Shown: in pieces, positions 1 to 7,867 of the stretch
How positions within the stretch are numbered: position 1 is the first letter of the stretch
Layout of the letters: each line of letters opens with the position of its first letter
From: Rhizobiales bacterium dw_265
GTDB lineage: Bacteria > Pseudomonadota > Alphaproteobacteria > Micropepsales > Micropepsaceae
Reading direction: 5' to 3'
Length of the DNA: 64,000 bases
NCBI GenBank assembly: GCA_018449595.1
Contig: JAAVUU010000004.1
Coordinates: 1 to 64,000, forward strand
Translations under genes and position numbers: made by a program
The notes under the pieces: generated by a model
What the model was told of the DNA's origin: nothing
What the model saw: the letters and a program-made list of their open reading frames with translations, nothing else
Database searches by the model: none

Positions 1-341
1 CCCGGGGTGGTGTAGCCGGTGCGGGCGGCGGCGTCGCGGCGGCAGAACATGTCGCGATCGGCCTGGGCCTGCTGCGCCGACGGAGCCCCCTGCTGGGGAT
101 TGCCGGCATAGCCCGCGGGCGGCGGGCCGCCCTGATAGCCGGGCGGCGGGCCACCCGCGTAGCCGCGAGGCGGAGCGGCATCATAAGAGCCGTCGTCATC
201 GTCATCGTTGGGCGCGGTTCGCGCGCTGTTGGACGGACTGCCATTTGAGAGATTGGAGGGCGGCGCACTGGCCGGCTGCGCCAGCGCGGTCGTGCCCAGC
301 AGGGCGACCGTCACGGCGGCGATAAGGGGTGTACGGATCAT
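1..341 (-). CDS. Exported Pro/Gly-rich protein, 5' part only
   Basis: The reading frame opens at ATG 341 behind a TGGAGA ribosome site and runs off the left edge. Residues 1-22 look like a signal peptide (MIRTPLIAAVTVALLGTTAL, then AQ). A low-complexity stretch follows: Ser/Asn-rich, a run of Asp, then repeats of the type GYAGGPPPGYQGGPPPAGYA. The last visible part (DMFCRRDAAARTGY) looks like the start of a folded domain. Only about 113 codons are visible. The function is not recognised; it is probably a periplasmic or surface protein. Confidence 0.6.
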   Translation of the reverse strand, partial: MIRTPLIAAVTVALLGTTALAQPASAPPSNLSNGSPSNSARTAPNDDDDDGSYDAAPPRGYAGGPPPGYQGGPPPAGYAGNPQQGAPSAQQAQADRDMFCRRDAAARTGYTTP

Positions 342-485
342 TGAATGTCTCCACGAATGCTGCGGGGGCTTGCCCGTACAGGTAGGAAAACGCGCGAGGG
401 GGTTCAATGTCAAAGATGATATAATGTATATTTCGTGGGGAACCGGCCGGCGTTCATCCGCCGTTCAGCCAGCCTCCGGGATGCT

Positions 486-1853
486 TCAGGCTGCCGCGGA
501 CTGGGCCGCTCGACCCCTGCGGCGCAGCAGTTCTGCTTCTTCCTCGCTGAACAGGATGGCGGTCAGTTCCACGCAGAGATGGAACTGGGCAACGACAATG
601 TCGTTGCCGCCGGTCTTCATCGCCTTGACCACATCCTCGTTATAGCGCCGCAGCAGGGTGCAGAGGTCTTCGTAAACCGCCTTCTGCCGCGCCGCGAAGG
701 AGGCGGCGGCGGCGAAATTGCGGCTGCCCGTCACCAGCCGGGCATAGCGCAGCGCCATGGCGTGTTTCTCCGCGCCGGGATGCCTGGTGAAGTCCGCCCC
801 CTTTCCCTTGTGCATGGGCAGCGCGGCGCCGATTTCCTTGGGGGCGCGGTCCATGAAGGTCTCCATCACCCGGCCGATCTCGACACGCTCGGCCAGCAGG
901 CGCTTGCCCCATTCGCCCTCGCGCTTGAGTTCGATTTCATGGACGATATGGCTGGAGAGCCAGGCAAAGGTCTTGACCTCCTCCATCAGCACTTCGGCGT
1001 CGAACAAGGGATGGCGGGCCTGGCGGATGGAGGTCTTCAGCGCCTCCATCCGCGCGAACAGGATTTCGCCCACCAGCCCCATGTCGGTCTTGGCGATCAG
1101 GGTTTCGTCGGTATGGCGCGTCACCAGCAGCGGCAGGCGCAGCGCCTCCCACGGCTTGGCCAGGCGGTTCATGGCGATGACGGCGACATAGGGCGCGGCA
1201 TCCGGCTGGGCCTGCACCAGCCCGTCATAGATTTCGCGCGCCTGCCAGATCAGGGCTTCGGTGAAGGCCGGCGTCTGCAGCGGCAACAGCACCGCCAGTT
1301 TTTCGATGGTTTCGCCGGCCTGCAGCAGCAGCGCCATTTCACGCGCGTCTTCCGCCGCGAAGGCGTCGCCCAGGATTTTCGCGGCACCGGCGCGGCCGGC
1401 TTCGCTGGACAGCGCCTTGATGATCGCAGCTGCGGCCACCGGCCAGAACTGCGCGGCGCGGCCGATGGCGTCTTCCATCTTGTTCGCCACGATCAACTGG
1501 CGGCATTCGGTGACATAGGCGCGCGTCTCTTCCGGCAGCAGGGTCTGCAGCAGCCAGTTCCACATCGGCACCAGGCTGGCGCGCGCGATGGCCGCCTTGT
1601 GCTTGCCGGTGCGCGGAATGGAGGTCAGCAGATCCTGGAAGGGACGGCAGAACAGGCGCAGCGGCGTCGGCGTGCGGTCGAAATGATCGCGGCGCAGGAT
1701 GGGACGCAGGCCGCAGAGAATGTCCTCATGCGGCAGCGCATGGCCATCCATCAGTCTGTCCATTTCCACCGCGGTCGCCAGACGCGAGGCGGCCTGGCCG
1801 GGAAGGCCACCGAGAAACGACCGCAGCAATCCTGTCTTGTCTTCCGGCGACAT
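486..1853 (-). CDS. Conserved protein of unknown function (455 aa)
   Basis: ATG 1853 is preferred because GGGAGG lies about 10 nt upstream. The product is a mostly alpha-helical soluble protein with no signal peptide or membrane segment. I recognise no catalytic motif. The middle (about residues 150-330) is rich in Leu/Ala helices and the last residues are a basic, Ala-rich tail (RRRGRAAQSAAA). It lies downstream of the two-component genes on the same strand with about 65 bp between, so co-transcription is possible. Codon use is typical of the window core. No function is proposed. Confidence 0.55.
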   Translation of the reverse strand: MSPEDKTGLLRSFLGGLPGQAASRLATAVEMDRLMDGHALPHEDILCGLRPILRRDHFDRTPTPLRLFCRPFQDLLTSIPRTGKHKAAIARASLVPMWNWLLQTLLPEETRAYVTECRQLIVANKMEDAIGRAAQFWPVAAAAIIKALSSEAGRAGAAKILGDAFAAEDAREMALLLQAGETIEKLAVLLPLQTPAFTEALIWQAREIYDGLVQAQPDAAPYVAVIAMNRLAKPWEALRLPLLVTRHTDETLIAKTDMGLVGEILFARMEALKTSIRQARHPLFDAEVLMEEVKTFAWLSSHIVHEIELKREGEWGKRLLAERVEIGRVMETFMDRAPKEIGAALPMHKGKGADFTRHPGAEKHAMALRYARLVTGSRNFAAAASFAARQKAVYEDLCTLLRRYNEDVVKAMKTGGNDIVVAQFHLCVELTAILFSEEEAELLRRRGRAAQSAAA

Positions 1854-1919
1854 GCACGCGCGGCCTCCCAAGCCGCGGATGCTTACATTAGGAGCATTAT
1901 TGTTAACGCCCTGTTTCTT

Positions 1920-3302
1920 TTACCGAATCGCCGGAAGCTCCAGCCGCGCCAGCACCCCGCCCAGCGAACTCGCCTCCAGGCTGAAAAATCCCCCGTAAAG
2001 CTTGGAAATATCGCGCACGATGGCCAGACCAAGTCCGGAGCCCGGGACGCTTTCATCCAGCCTTTCGCCGCGCTCGCCGACCTGGGCGCGCTGCTCGGCC
2101 GACAGGCCAGGGCCGTCATCCTCGATGGTCAGGACCAGCCGGCCGCCGTCCCTGCGGCCGCGCACCCGCACCCGCCCCTTGGCCCATTTGCCGGCATTAT
2201 CCATCAGGTTGCCCAGCATCTCCTCCAGGTCCTGGCGTTCGCCGCGAAAATAGAGATCGTCATCGCATTGCGCATCGATCACCACGCCATGCGCGGCATG
2301 GATGCGGGCGATGACGCGGGACAAATCGTCCAGCACGGCGCTGAGCTGGGTGCGGTTGCCCAGCACATCCAGCGAGCCGGCGGCGCGGGCGCGGGAGAGA
2401 TAGTGATCCACCTGGCGGCGCATGGAGAAGACCTGCTTCTTCACGGTATCCGCCAGCGGTCCCGGCTGCGCATCGGCTTCGGCGGCCAAGACCGACAGCG
2501 GCGTCTTGAGGAAATGCGCCAGGTTGGAGACATGGGTGCGGGCGCGGCCCACCACCTCCTCGCTGTGCTGGATCAGCGAGTTCAACTCACCGGCCAGCGG
2601 CGCGATCTCGGTGGGGAAATGCCCGTCCAGCCGCCGCGCCTTGCCGTCGCGAATCTTCGCCAGCGCCTCGCTGACGCGGCGCAGCGGCAACAGGCCGATG
2701 CGTACCTGCAGCAGGATGGCGGCCAGCAGCCCCAACCCCAAGAGCAGGAAAGACCAGAACAAAGTGCTGTTGAACTCCGCCGTCTGGCGGTCGACCGCCG
2801 CCATGTCGCCGGCGACCATGAAGGTGTAATCGGCGTCGGAATTGTTGTCGGGGGTCAGGTCCACCCGCCGCGACACCACGCGCAGGCGCTGGCTTTCCGG
2901 CCCCACCGCCTCGCCCCAGGTCAGCGGACCTTTCCGGGTCTCGTGGGCCGGCACCAGGATCTTGTCGAACAGCGAACGCGAAATCTGGCCGATGCTGTTG
3001 CCGGATTTGATCTGGTAATACAGGCCGGAATAGACGCGGTCGAAACTGTGGTTGAGGAAACGGTCCTGCAGCATCACCCCGCCGTTCGGATCGGGCTCGG
3101 CGGCGGCAATAAGCCCGTCCATGTCGGCCTGGAGGGCGGCGTCAAAGCTGTTCTGCGCCGCCAGCCGGAAGGCATTGGAGAGAACGGCCCCGCCCACCAC
3201 CAGCCCCAGCACGGTCCAGATCGCCGCCGCCGCGATCAGGCGGGCGGCGAGGGACTCAAGCCTGGGTGCCGCCCAGTTTCGGATCTTCGAGAGAATAGCC
3301 AA
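1920..3302 (-). CDS. Sensor histidine kinase (PhoQ/FeuQ-type)
   Basis: Membrane sensor kinase that should phosphorylate the response regulator encoded just upstream. An N-terminal membrane segment (about residues 20-45), a periplasmic sensor region and a second segment near 170-195 are followed by a HAMP-like linker. The H-box is AHFLKTPLSVL, the N-box NLMDNAGKWAKG, and the G-boxes EDDGPGLS and GSGLGLAI. No ATG fits: TTG 3302 (LAILSKIRNW) overlaps the regulator's 3' end by about 47 nt. Overlap and order indicate a cognate pair. The start codon is uncertain; the family call is secure. Confidence 0.85.
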   Translation of the reverse strand: MAILSKIRNWAAPRLESLAARLIAAAAIWTVLGLVVGGAVLSNAFRLAAQNSFDAALQADMDGLIAAAEPDPNGGVMLQDRFLNHSFDRVYSGLYYQIKSGNSIGQISRSLFDKILVPAHETRKGPLTWGEAVGPESQRLRVVSRRVDLTPDNNSDADYTFMVAGDMAAVDRQTAEFNSTLFWSFLLLGLGLLAAILLQVRIGLLPLRRVSEALAKIRDGKARRLDGHFPTEIAPLAGELNSLIQHSEEVVGRARTHVSNLAHFLKTPLSVLAAEADAQPGPLADTVKKQVFSMRRQVDHYLSRARAAGSLDVLGNRTQLSAVLDDLSRVIARIHAAHGVVIDAQCDDDLYFRGERQDLEEMLGNLMDNAGKWAKGRVRVRGRRDGGRLVLTIEDDGPGLSAEQRAQVGERGERLDESVPGSGLGLAIVRDISKLYGGFFSLEASSLGGVLARLELPAIR

Positions 3303-3936
3303 GTCCCCGCACAGTCTGGATAAGGCCCGCGTCGATCTTCTTGCGCAGGCGGCCGATGAAGACCTCGATGGTATTGGAGTCGCGGTCGAAATCCTGGTCG
3401 TAGAGATGCTCCACCAATTCGGTGCGCGACACCACCTTGCCGCGATGATGGGCAAGATAGGCCAGCAGCCGGTATTCCTGGCTGGTCAGCTTGACCGGGT
3501 TGCCGTCGAAGGTGACGCGGCTGGCGCGGGTGTCGATGCGCAGCTTGCCGATCTCGATATCGGCGGTGGCGATGCCGGCGGCGCGGCGCAGCAGCGCCCG
3601 CAGCCGCGCCAGCAGTTCCTCGGTATAGAAAGGCTTGGCGAGATAGTCGTCGGCGCCGGCATCAAAGCCCGTCACCTTGTCGCTCCAGCGGTCGCGCGCC
3701 GTCAGGATCAAGACCGGCATGGTCTTGCCGGACTTGCGCCATTTCTCCAGCACGGTGACGCCGTCCATCTTGGGCAGGCCCAGGTCCAGGATCACCGCGT
3801 CATAGGGTTCGGTGTCGCCCAGGAAATGGCCTTCCTCGCCGTCCAGCGCGCTATCCACCACATAGCCCGCATCGGCCAGCGCCTTTTTCAGCAGCCGCTG
3901 CAGGTCCTTGTCATCCTCGACCAGAAGAATGCGCAT
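3256..3936 (-). CDS. OmpR-family response regulator
   Basis: DNA-binding response regulator of 226 aa. The receiver domain begins MRILLVEDDKD with the acidic pair. The phospho-acceptor Asp lies in YDAVILDLGLPKMDG, the conserved Thr in LILTARD and the Lys in YLAKPF. The C-terminal winged helix (about 125-220) contains LTSQEYRLLAYL and the RxDSNTIEVFIGRLRKK-type recognition region. ATG 3936 begins the receiver exactly and lies 8 nt after the stop of the PepSY-like gene. This arrangement resembles alphaproteobacterial systems that sense envelope or cation stress, which is inference. Confidence 0.92.
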   Translation of the reverse strand: MRILLVEDDKDLQRLLKKALADAGYVVDSALDGEEGHFLGDTEPYDAVILDLGLPKMDGVTVLEKWRKSGKTMPVLILTARDRWSDKVTGFDAGADDYLAKPFYTEELLARLRALLRRAAGIATADIEIGKLRIDTRASRVTFDGNPVKLTSQEYRLLAYLAHHRGKVVSRTELVEHLYDQDFDRDSNTIEVFIGRLRKKIDAGLIQTVRGLGYSLEDPKLGGTQA

Positions 3937-3944
3937 GATTTCTC

Positions 3945-4451
3945 CTAGCGGTGTCCACGGCCGCCGCGCCAGCCGCCGCGACCGCCATATCCGCCGCCCC
4001 ACGGCCTAGCATATCCGCGCCCGCCCTCGAAACCGCCGGGACCGTAGCGGCGGGTGGGATAGGTGGGGCCATAGCCGCCGGGGCCATAGGGCCGGGCATA
4101 GCCGGGCGGCGGCGGGCCCCGGCCGTCAAAGCTGTCGCGCCCCGGCGAGGAGCGCAGCACCCGGCCATTGCGGGCGTCGGCGTCGAACCAGACCACGCGG
4201 CCGTCGGGGGTCATCCATTTCAGGTGATAGTGCGGATCGCCCGAGGGGCCCCAGGTGGGCCCTTCCGCGTCATAGAAATCGCCGGGATGGGCGCGCCGGA
4301 TGCCGGGCAGCAGGCGGTCCAGCGGCTGCACGCCGCCGCCCTGCGCGTCTCTTGGGGGACCATAGGGCTGCGCCGGCGCGGGGGCCGAAAAGCCCACCAC
4401 GGCGAGAGCCAGGAGGCTCAGGAAAAATGCGGAAAAAATCCGGGCGCGCAT
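3945..4451 (-). CDS. Exported PepSY-like, glycine-rich protein
   Basis: 168 aa from ATG 4451, chosen because it begins the signal peptide MRARIFSAFFLSLLALAVVG, cleaved near APAQP. Residues about 35-90 (LDRLLPGIRRAHPGDFYDAE, then HLKWMTPDGRVVWFDADARN) resemble a PepSY domain. The rest is a Gly/Pro/Tyr/Arg-rich tail of GGYG-type repeats ending in RGGWRGGRGHR. It heads a likely operon with the response regulator, whose start follows the stop after 8 nt, so it may act as a periplasmic partner of the sensor. That role is inference. Confidence 0.7.
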   Translation of the reverse strand: MRARIFSAFFLSLLALAVVGFSAPAPAQPYGPPRDAQGGGVQPLDRLLPGIRRAHPGDFYDAEGPTWGPSGDPHYHLKWMTPDGRVVWFDADARNGRVLRSSPGRDSFDGRGPPPPGYARPYGPGGYGPTYPTRRYGPGGFEGGRGYARPWGGGYGGRGGWRGGRGHR

Positions 4452-4579
4452 TGGGTTTTTGTAAGGCGAAAGACATGAACCCGGAATGAACACCCTGTCC
4501 AGACCCGGTTCAGGCTCGCACCTCCAGGTTACGCCCCATGGACGGCATTGATCCCGTCCGATGGATGAAGGAGATGACC

Positions 4580-4915
4580 ATGTTCAAGACGGGCATGTTT
4601 AACACGAAAGTGATTTTGGCGGCAGCGTCTTTGGCGGTTCTTTCGGCCGCCGGCATTTCGGGCGCCGCCGCCGCGCCGTGGGAGGTCCGCCATGACCGCC
4701 ACGAATTGCGCCACGGCCCGCGGGTGGATCGCCGCGCCCATGTGGACCGCATCCGCATCGCCGATGCCTTGCGCCTGCACCGCTACCGGGTGATCGGCGA
4801 TCCCTATTTCGTCCATGGCCGCTATGTGGTGCGCACCCATGACCGCTTCGGCCGCGTCGTCTTCGTGCAGGTGGACCCTTACAGCGGCGCCTTTGTCCGC
4901 GAAGTGATCCTGTAG
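4580..4915 (+). CDS. Exported PepSY-like protein
   Basis: 111 aa from ATG 4580, preceded by AAGGAG. Residues 1-35 form a signal peptide with the cleavage region GISGAAAAPW. The middle is rich in His and Arg (WEVRHDRHELRHGPRVDRR). The C-terminal half (ADALRLHRYRVIGDPYFVHG ... DRFGRVVFVQVDPYSGAFV) has the PepSY-like pattern of short strands ending in D-P-Y-x-G. It is divergent from the PepSY/two-component operon across about 130 bp, which may hold a shared regulatory region. Confidence 0.68.
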   Translation: MFKTGMFNTKVILAAASLAVLSAAGISGAAAAPWEVRHDRHELRHGPRVDRRAHVDRIRIADALRLHRYRVIGDPYFVHGRYVVRTHDRFGRVVFVQVDPYSGAFVREVIL

Positions 4916-4927
4916 ACAGAACTTGGG

Positions 4928-5004
4928 GCGCAAGGCCCGTGGTATGCCCCTCCCCATAGGGCCCCAGGCAACAAGTGGAGCCCGCGTCGCAAGACGCGGG
5001 CTCC
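4928..5004. repeat. 77-bp intergenic repeat, copy 1, with terminator-like hairpin
   Basis: This copy is almost identical to copies at 6520-6596 and 7792-7867. It ends in a perfect 12-bp stem (4977-5004, GGAGCCCGCGTC with its complement around GCAA) followed on the plus strand by CTTCGTTT, so it may terminate the 4580-4915 gene. Unlike the other copies, it has no toxin gene beside it. Upstream, GACAGAACTT (4915-4924) also occurs next to the other copies but about 50 bp further away, as if an internal deletion had occurred. Confidence 0.85.
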
Positions 5005-5077
5005 TTCGTTTCGTGAGCACGGCTTTTTCGAGGCAGGCGATTGTTGTATCTTGGAATGAATAAATGAGATGGCTGCG

Positions 5078-5212
5078 ATGATTCCCGGCCCCTTTACCTT
5101 CTGGATGCCGTTTCGCGTCGCGGTTCACTTGGCGATCGGAGTCTTCCATATGCTCGCTGGTGATGGTGCTTTTGCCCATAACGACTGGCTGTTTCTTCGA
5201 ATAAATTCGTAA
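5078..5212 (+). CDS. Small membrane peptide, degenerate first member of a tandem triplet
   Basis: 44 aa starting MIPGPFTFW, paralogous to the two next genes. It keeps the first hydrophobic segment (RVAVHLAIGVFHML) and the tail motif AFAHNDWLF, matching AIFVYHDLF and AIFAYNDLL. It lacks most of the second membrane segment, as if through an internal deletion. An in-frame ATG at 5069 would add three residues. Function unknown. The loss of one helix suggests a decaying copy. Confidence 0.45.
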   Translation: MIPGPFTFWMPFRVAVHLAIGVFHMLAGDGAFAHNDWLFLRINS

Positions 5213-5291
5213 AGCAAAATACGACTTCACTGCTTCGCCGAACACGCCACCCGCCCCTGCATCAGGCGATATTTCGAGGGAAATAATTCCA

Positions 5292-5477
5292 GTGATTCCA
5301 GGCCCAGCGACATTGTTTCCGCTCTTACACGCCGTTATTCATCTCGCTATCGGAATATATTTCCTTATCGAAGTGTTCCGCGGCCGGGGCCCTGCAAAGG
5401 CTTTTTTTGCATTCGGCTGCATAGCGATGGCAATCTTTGTTTATCATGACCTGTTCGGCTATCCGCCAGTGCCCTGA
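5292..5477 (+). CDS. Small two-helix membrane protein (MIPGP family), copy 2
   Basis: 61 aa with a GTG start at 5292; GAGGG lies about 12 nt upstream. The sequence begins MIPGPATLF. It has one hydrophobic segment around residues 8-27 and another around 36-55 (FFAFGCIAMAIFVYHDLFGY). It is closely similar to copy 3, so the pair arose by tandem duplication. It lies opposite the toxin array. A role as membrane immunity protein is possible but unsupported. Confidence 0.6.
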   Translation: MIPGPATLFPLLHAVIHLAIGIYFLIEVFRGRGPAKAFFAFGCIAMAIFVYHDLFGYPPVP

Positions 5478-5501
5478 TTGCCGGTACAGTTCGGAGTTCA
5501 A

Positions 5502-5687
5502 ATGATTCCTGGTCCAGCTACATTTTTTCCGCTCATCACCGCCGCGATCCATATCCTCGTTGGAATCTATTTCTTCGTTGGACTGTTTAGGCGGCATAGC
5601 GCGGGAACAAATATCTTTTTTGTCGTCTGCTGTCTGATGATGGCGATTTTTGCCTATAACGACTTGCTCGGGTTTCCGCCCCCGTAA
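5502..5687 (+). CDS. Small two-helix membrane protein (MIPGP family), copy 3
   Basis: 61 aa from ATG 5502, which matches the MIPGP start of the two upstream paralogues and has CGGAG 7 nt upstream. An in-frame TTG at 5478 would add a poorly matching leader. It has two predicted membrane helices (TAAIHILVGIYFFVGLF and FFVVCCLMMAIFAYNDLLGF). Its stop lies 12 bp from the convergent stop of the frameshifted toxin at 5700. Function unknown. Confidence 0.62.
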   Translation: MIPGPATFFPLITAAIHILVGIYFFVGLFRRHSAGTNIFFVVCCLMMAIFAYNDLLGFPPP

Positions 5688-5699
5688 CGATCCTGCCTG

Positions 5700-6465
5700 T
5701 TATTTCGCTGCGTTGCCAAAGGCGCCGCTTGCCGCAGTTCGATATCCAACGCCAATAAGAGCGGCCGTTCTGGGGTCTAGCCCATAAGGCTTGTCTGGCA
5801 TGTAATTGCTGGAAAAATATTTGGCAAACGTCCCAGCTATGGAAAGCGTATCTTCTTCCAAAAACTGCCCGGTTTGCTGCATGTACACACCGACATTGAA
5901 GTTCGAAACATCCCTGAATTGCGGGAGTTGGTTAAGGCCGGTGACATAGTTGCCGCTTCTCTGATAGTCGAAGGCCAACCTGGCCCACCGCACCATTTAT
6001 TGAGCCTATGAACTGAGGTAGCGCGGCTTGTTGGACATCTGGATCGGGGGAAGCGAGCATCTGGAGATATAGGCTTCCAGCATCCCTGCCGGCGGCAGCA
6101 ACCGGACTTAAGTCCGCTGTCGGTGAAACGAGATAGCCCGTTTTCGAATATGGGTTGGCCACCATTTTGCCGTCCGGCAAAGTGACATAGGACTCGCCTT
6201 GCTTGAGCTTGACGTTTGTGGTTTGCGCGTCCGTCGCGGTTGCCCCCTCACTCCTGGCGTTGGCTGCGATACGAGTTGCGCCGCCCACATACGTCCACTG
6301 CCCGCCATCGCGGTTGCCCGCCGGCACACGCGGCTGGCTGGGATTGTATTTCAGCGCCAGCTTGAGCAGCGCCCACTCCATCTGGATCGCAGCCAGATCA
6401 GCACGGAGCGACGCGGCGGCGCGCGGCACACCGCGCGGTGTCTCGGAAAACACGAAGCGGCTCAT
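5700..6465 (-). pseudogene. Frameshifted polymorphic toxin F (Ntox44-like C-terminus)
   Basis: ATG 6465 has AGAAGGAAG 8 nt upstream. The first 55 residues carry the shared module of this array (RADLAAIQMEWALLKLALKY then QPRVPAGNRDGGQWT). That frame closes at 5932. A second frame with toxin-like content runs from about 5996 to TAA 5700, with FDYQRSGNY, DVSNFNVGVYMQQTG, LSIAGTFAKY and YGLDPRTAALIGVGY. These resemble the NF-x-G, AG and G-D/L-D-P elements of Ntox44-type toxins. A one-base shift near 5975-6000 joins the frames. It could be a real inactivation or a sequencing error. The Ntox44 assignment is tentative. Confidence 0.65.
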
Positions 6466-6519
6466 GACAGAACTTCCTTCTGCAGATGCTTTGCGCGGTC
6501 GGCAGTAGACCGTTGGGTC

Positions 6520-6596
6520 GCGCAAGGCCCGTGGTATGCCCCTCCCCATAGGGCCCCAGGCAACAAGTGGAGCCCGCGTCGCAAGACGCGGGCTCC
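6520..6596. repeat. 77-bp intergenic repeat, copy 2
   Basis: Same core as copy 1, ending in the hairpin at 6569-6596. It lies between the immunity-type gene at 6698-6958 and toxin F. It is the centre of a longer block of near-identity (about 6290-6670) shared with about 7555-7941. That block also contains the ribosome site, start codon and first ~55 codons of the downstream toxin. The hairpin's T-rich side faces the plus strand. Confidence 0.85.
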
Positions 6597-6697
6597 TGTC
6601 ATTTTGGGCGCACGCACGATCCACTGCGCTGCAAGTGACAGCTTGACACGATGCCGCCAACCTCGATCAGTCAGAAAACCCCTTTATAAATCCGGCC

Positions 6698-6958
6698 CTA
6701 CACGTCTTTTCGTGGAGAAAAGAGCAAAGGCAACATTACGACGAACCCACAGACGATCACGATGCCAAATGTCGGAATGAATGTCGTCAGAAAAATCAAC
6801 GCGCAGTAAGCCAAATCAACGTGCCCCGCGCCATCGAACATTTCGCCTTGCGTGTTATTCGCGAACCGCATGTACAGATGCAGCGCGCCCGCGCCCGCGC
6901 CTAGGAACAGAGCCAATATGGCAATACCAACTGCCAGCATTTTTGCACGTGTTTTCAT
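6698..6958 (-). CDS. Two-helix membrane immunity-type protein for toxin E
   Basis: 86 aa. ATG 6958 overlaps the toxin E stop as ATGA; an in-frame ATG at 6964 also exists. Two long hydrophobic segments (MLAVGIAILALFLGAGAGAL and ALIFLTTFIPTFGIVIVCGF) place it in the inner membrane with a short polar loop between. Four-base overlap with a toxin-type gene and lack of any enzyme motif make an immunity function likely. Membrane location would suit protection against a peptidoglycan-directed toxin. This is inference from position. Confidence 0.62.
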   Translation of the reverse strand: MKTRAKMLAVGIAILALFLGAGAGALHLYMRFANNTQGEMFDGAGHVDLAYCALIFLTTFIPTFGIVIVCGFVVMLPLLFSPRKDV

Positions 6959-7737
6959 TGCCAAGGCTTTTCTTTGTATACCGCCGCGATGCGCGCGCCA
7001 TAGTCGGACACCTTGGTTGCGTCCAGGGCGTTATAGAGCGTGCCCACGATAGCTACATCAGGCGCCGATAGGTTCGCTTCGATGCCTTTCAGTATTTTTG
7101 TCCCCGCAAGAATATTGGTGAAAGGATTACTCAAGTCTTCTCGCGTACCCAATTCGGCCCAACGGCTCGCATAAATATTCATTGGCAGGATTGTTTTGCT
7201 CAGACCGACGCTATCGAGAAGATCACCTGCCCCAAAATAATGACCTTGTGTTGTTTCGACATACATAATTGATCTTATCAGATCGGGATCCACATTTTCC
7301 TGTTCGGCGGCAAACAATATCCCGTCGTTGTAAGAACCAACCAGGGATTTTGAAGGATCAGCATACCATGGCGCATTCGGATTGGCATTGGGATTGGGGG
7401 CTACATAGAAATCTCCCCCACCGCCCTGCAAAACAAGTGCTCTGCGAGCCTTGTCTCGTCCGGGGGCCGACAACCCGAGCGTCGCGTCCCGTGATTTTGG
7501 CGCGGCATCCGTCACGACAGCACCCGGCATGTTATTGGCAGCCACCCGCGCCCAAGCCGTATCGGTCCACTGGCCGCCGTCGCGGTTGCCCGCTGGCACG
7601 CGCGGCTGGTCCGGGCAGTATTTCAGCGCCAGCTTGAGTAGCGCCCACTCCATCTGGATCGCAGCCAGATCAGCACGGAGCGGCACGGCGGCGCGCAACG
7701 CTTCGCGCGGTGTCTCGAAAAAGACGAAGCGGCTCAT
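6955..7737 (-). CDS. Polymorphic toxin E with lysozyme/lytic-transglycosylase-like C-terminus
   Basis: 260 aa from ATG 7737 with AGAAGGAAG 8 nt upstream. Residues 1-60 are the array's shared module, ending QPRVPAGNRDGGQWT. A linker rich in Ala/Asn/Pro follows (PNPNANPNAPWY). Residues about 140-255 have lysozyme-like order: AAEQENVDPDLIRSIMYVET with a probable catalytic Glu, PMNIYASRW, and NPFTNILAGTKILKGI. There is no signal peptide, so export must use another route such as lysis or particle loading. It is coupled to a two-helix membrane protein. An endolysin role for the adjacent lysis genes is an alternative. Confidence 0.65.
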   Translation of the reverse strand: MSRFVFFETPREALRAAVPLRADLAAIQMEWALLKLALKYCPDQPRVPAGNRDGGQWTDTAWARVAANNMPGAVVTDAAPKSRDATLGLSAPGRDKARRALVLQGGGGDFYVAPNPNANPNAPWYADPSKSLVGSYNDGILFAAEQENVDPDLIRSIMYVETTQGHYFGAGDLLDSVGLSKTILPMNIYASRWAELGTREDLSNPFTNILAGTKILKGIEANLSAPDVAIVGTLYNALDATKVSDYGARIAAVYKEKPWQ

Positions 7738-7791
7738 GACAGAACTTCCTTCTGCAGATGCTTTGGCCGGTCGGCAGTAGACCATTGGGTA

Positions 7792-7867
7792 GCGCAAGGC
7801 CCGTGGCATGCCCCTCCCCATGGGGCCCAGGCAACAAGTGGAGCCCGCGTCGCAAGACGCGGGCTCC
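7792..7867. repeat. 77-bp intergenic repeat, copy 3
   Basis: One base shorter than copies 1 and 2 (loss in a run of C), with the hairpin at 7840-7867. It lies between the CdiI-like gene (7952-8257) and toxin E. With copy 2 it shares about 385 bp that begins shortly after the preceding immunity gene's stop and ends inside the toxin's shared N-terminal module. Confidence 0.85.

Noticed and set aside
435-3323. A 962-codon plus-strand open frame
   Set aside because: Antisense to the kinase and the 455-aa gene, whose frames carry real motifs. The plus frame is rich in Gln, Arg, His and Gly, typical of a GC-rich shadow.
4928-5004. attL/attR sites of an integrated element
   Set aside because: The repeats are direct, but none lies at a tRNA or beyond the GTA cluster, and no integrase is seen. 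A dispersed or cassette repeat explains them better.
4977-7867. CRISPR array
   Set aside because: The three 77-bp repeats are 1.2-1.6 kb apart, separated by genes rather than short spacers, and no cas genes are present.
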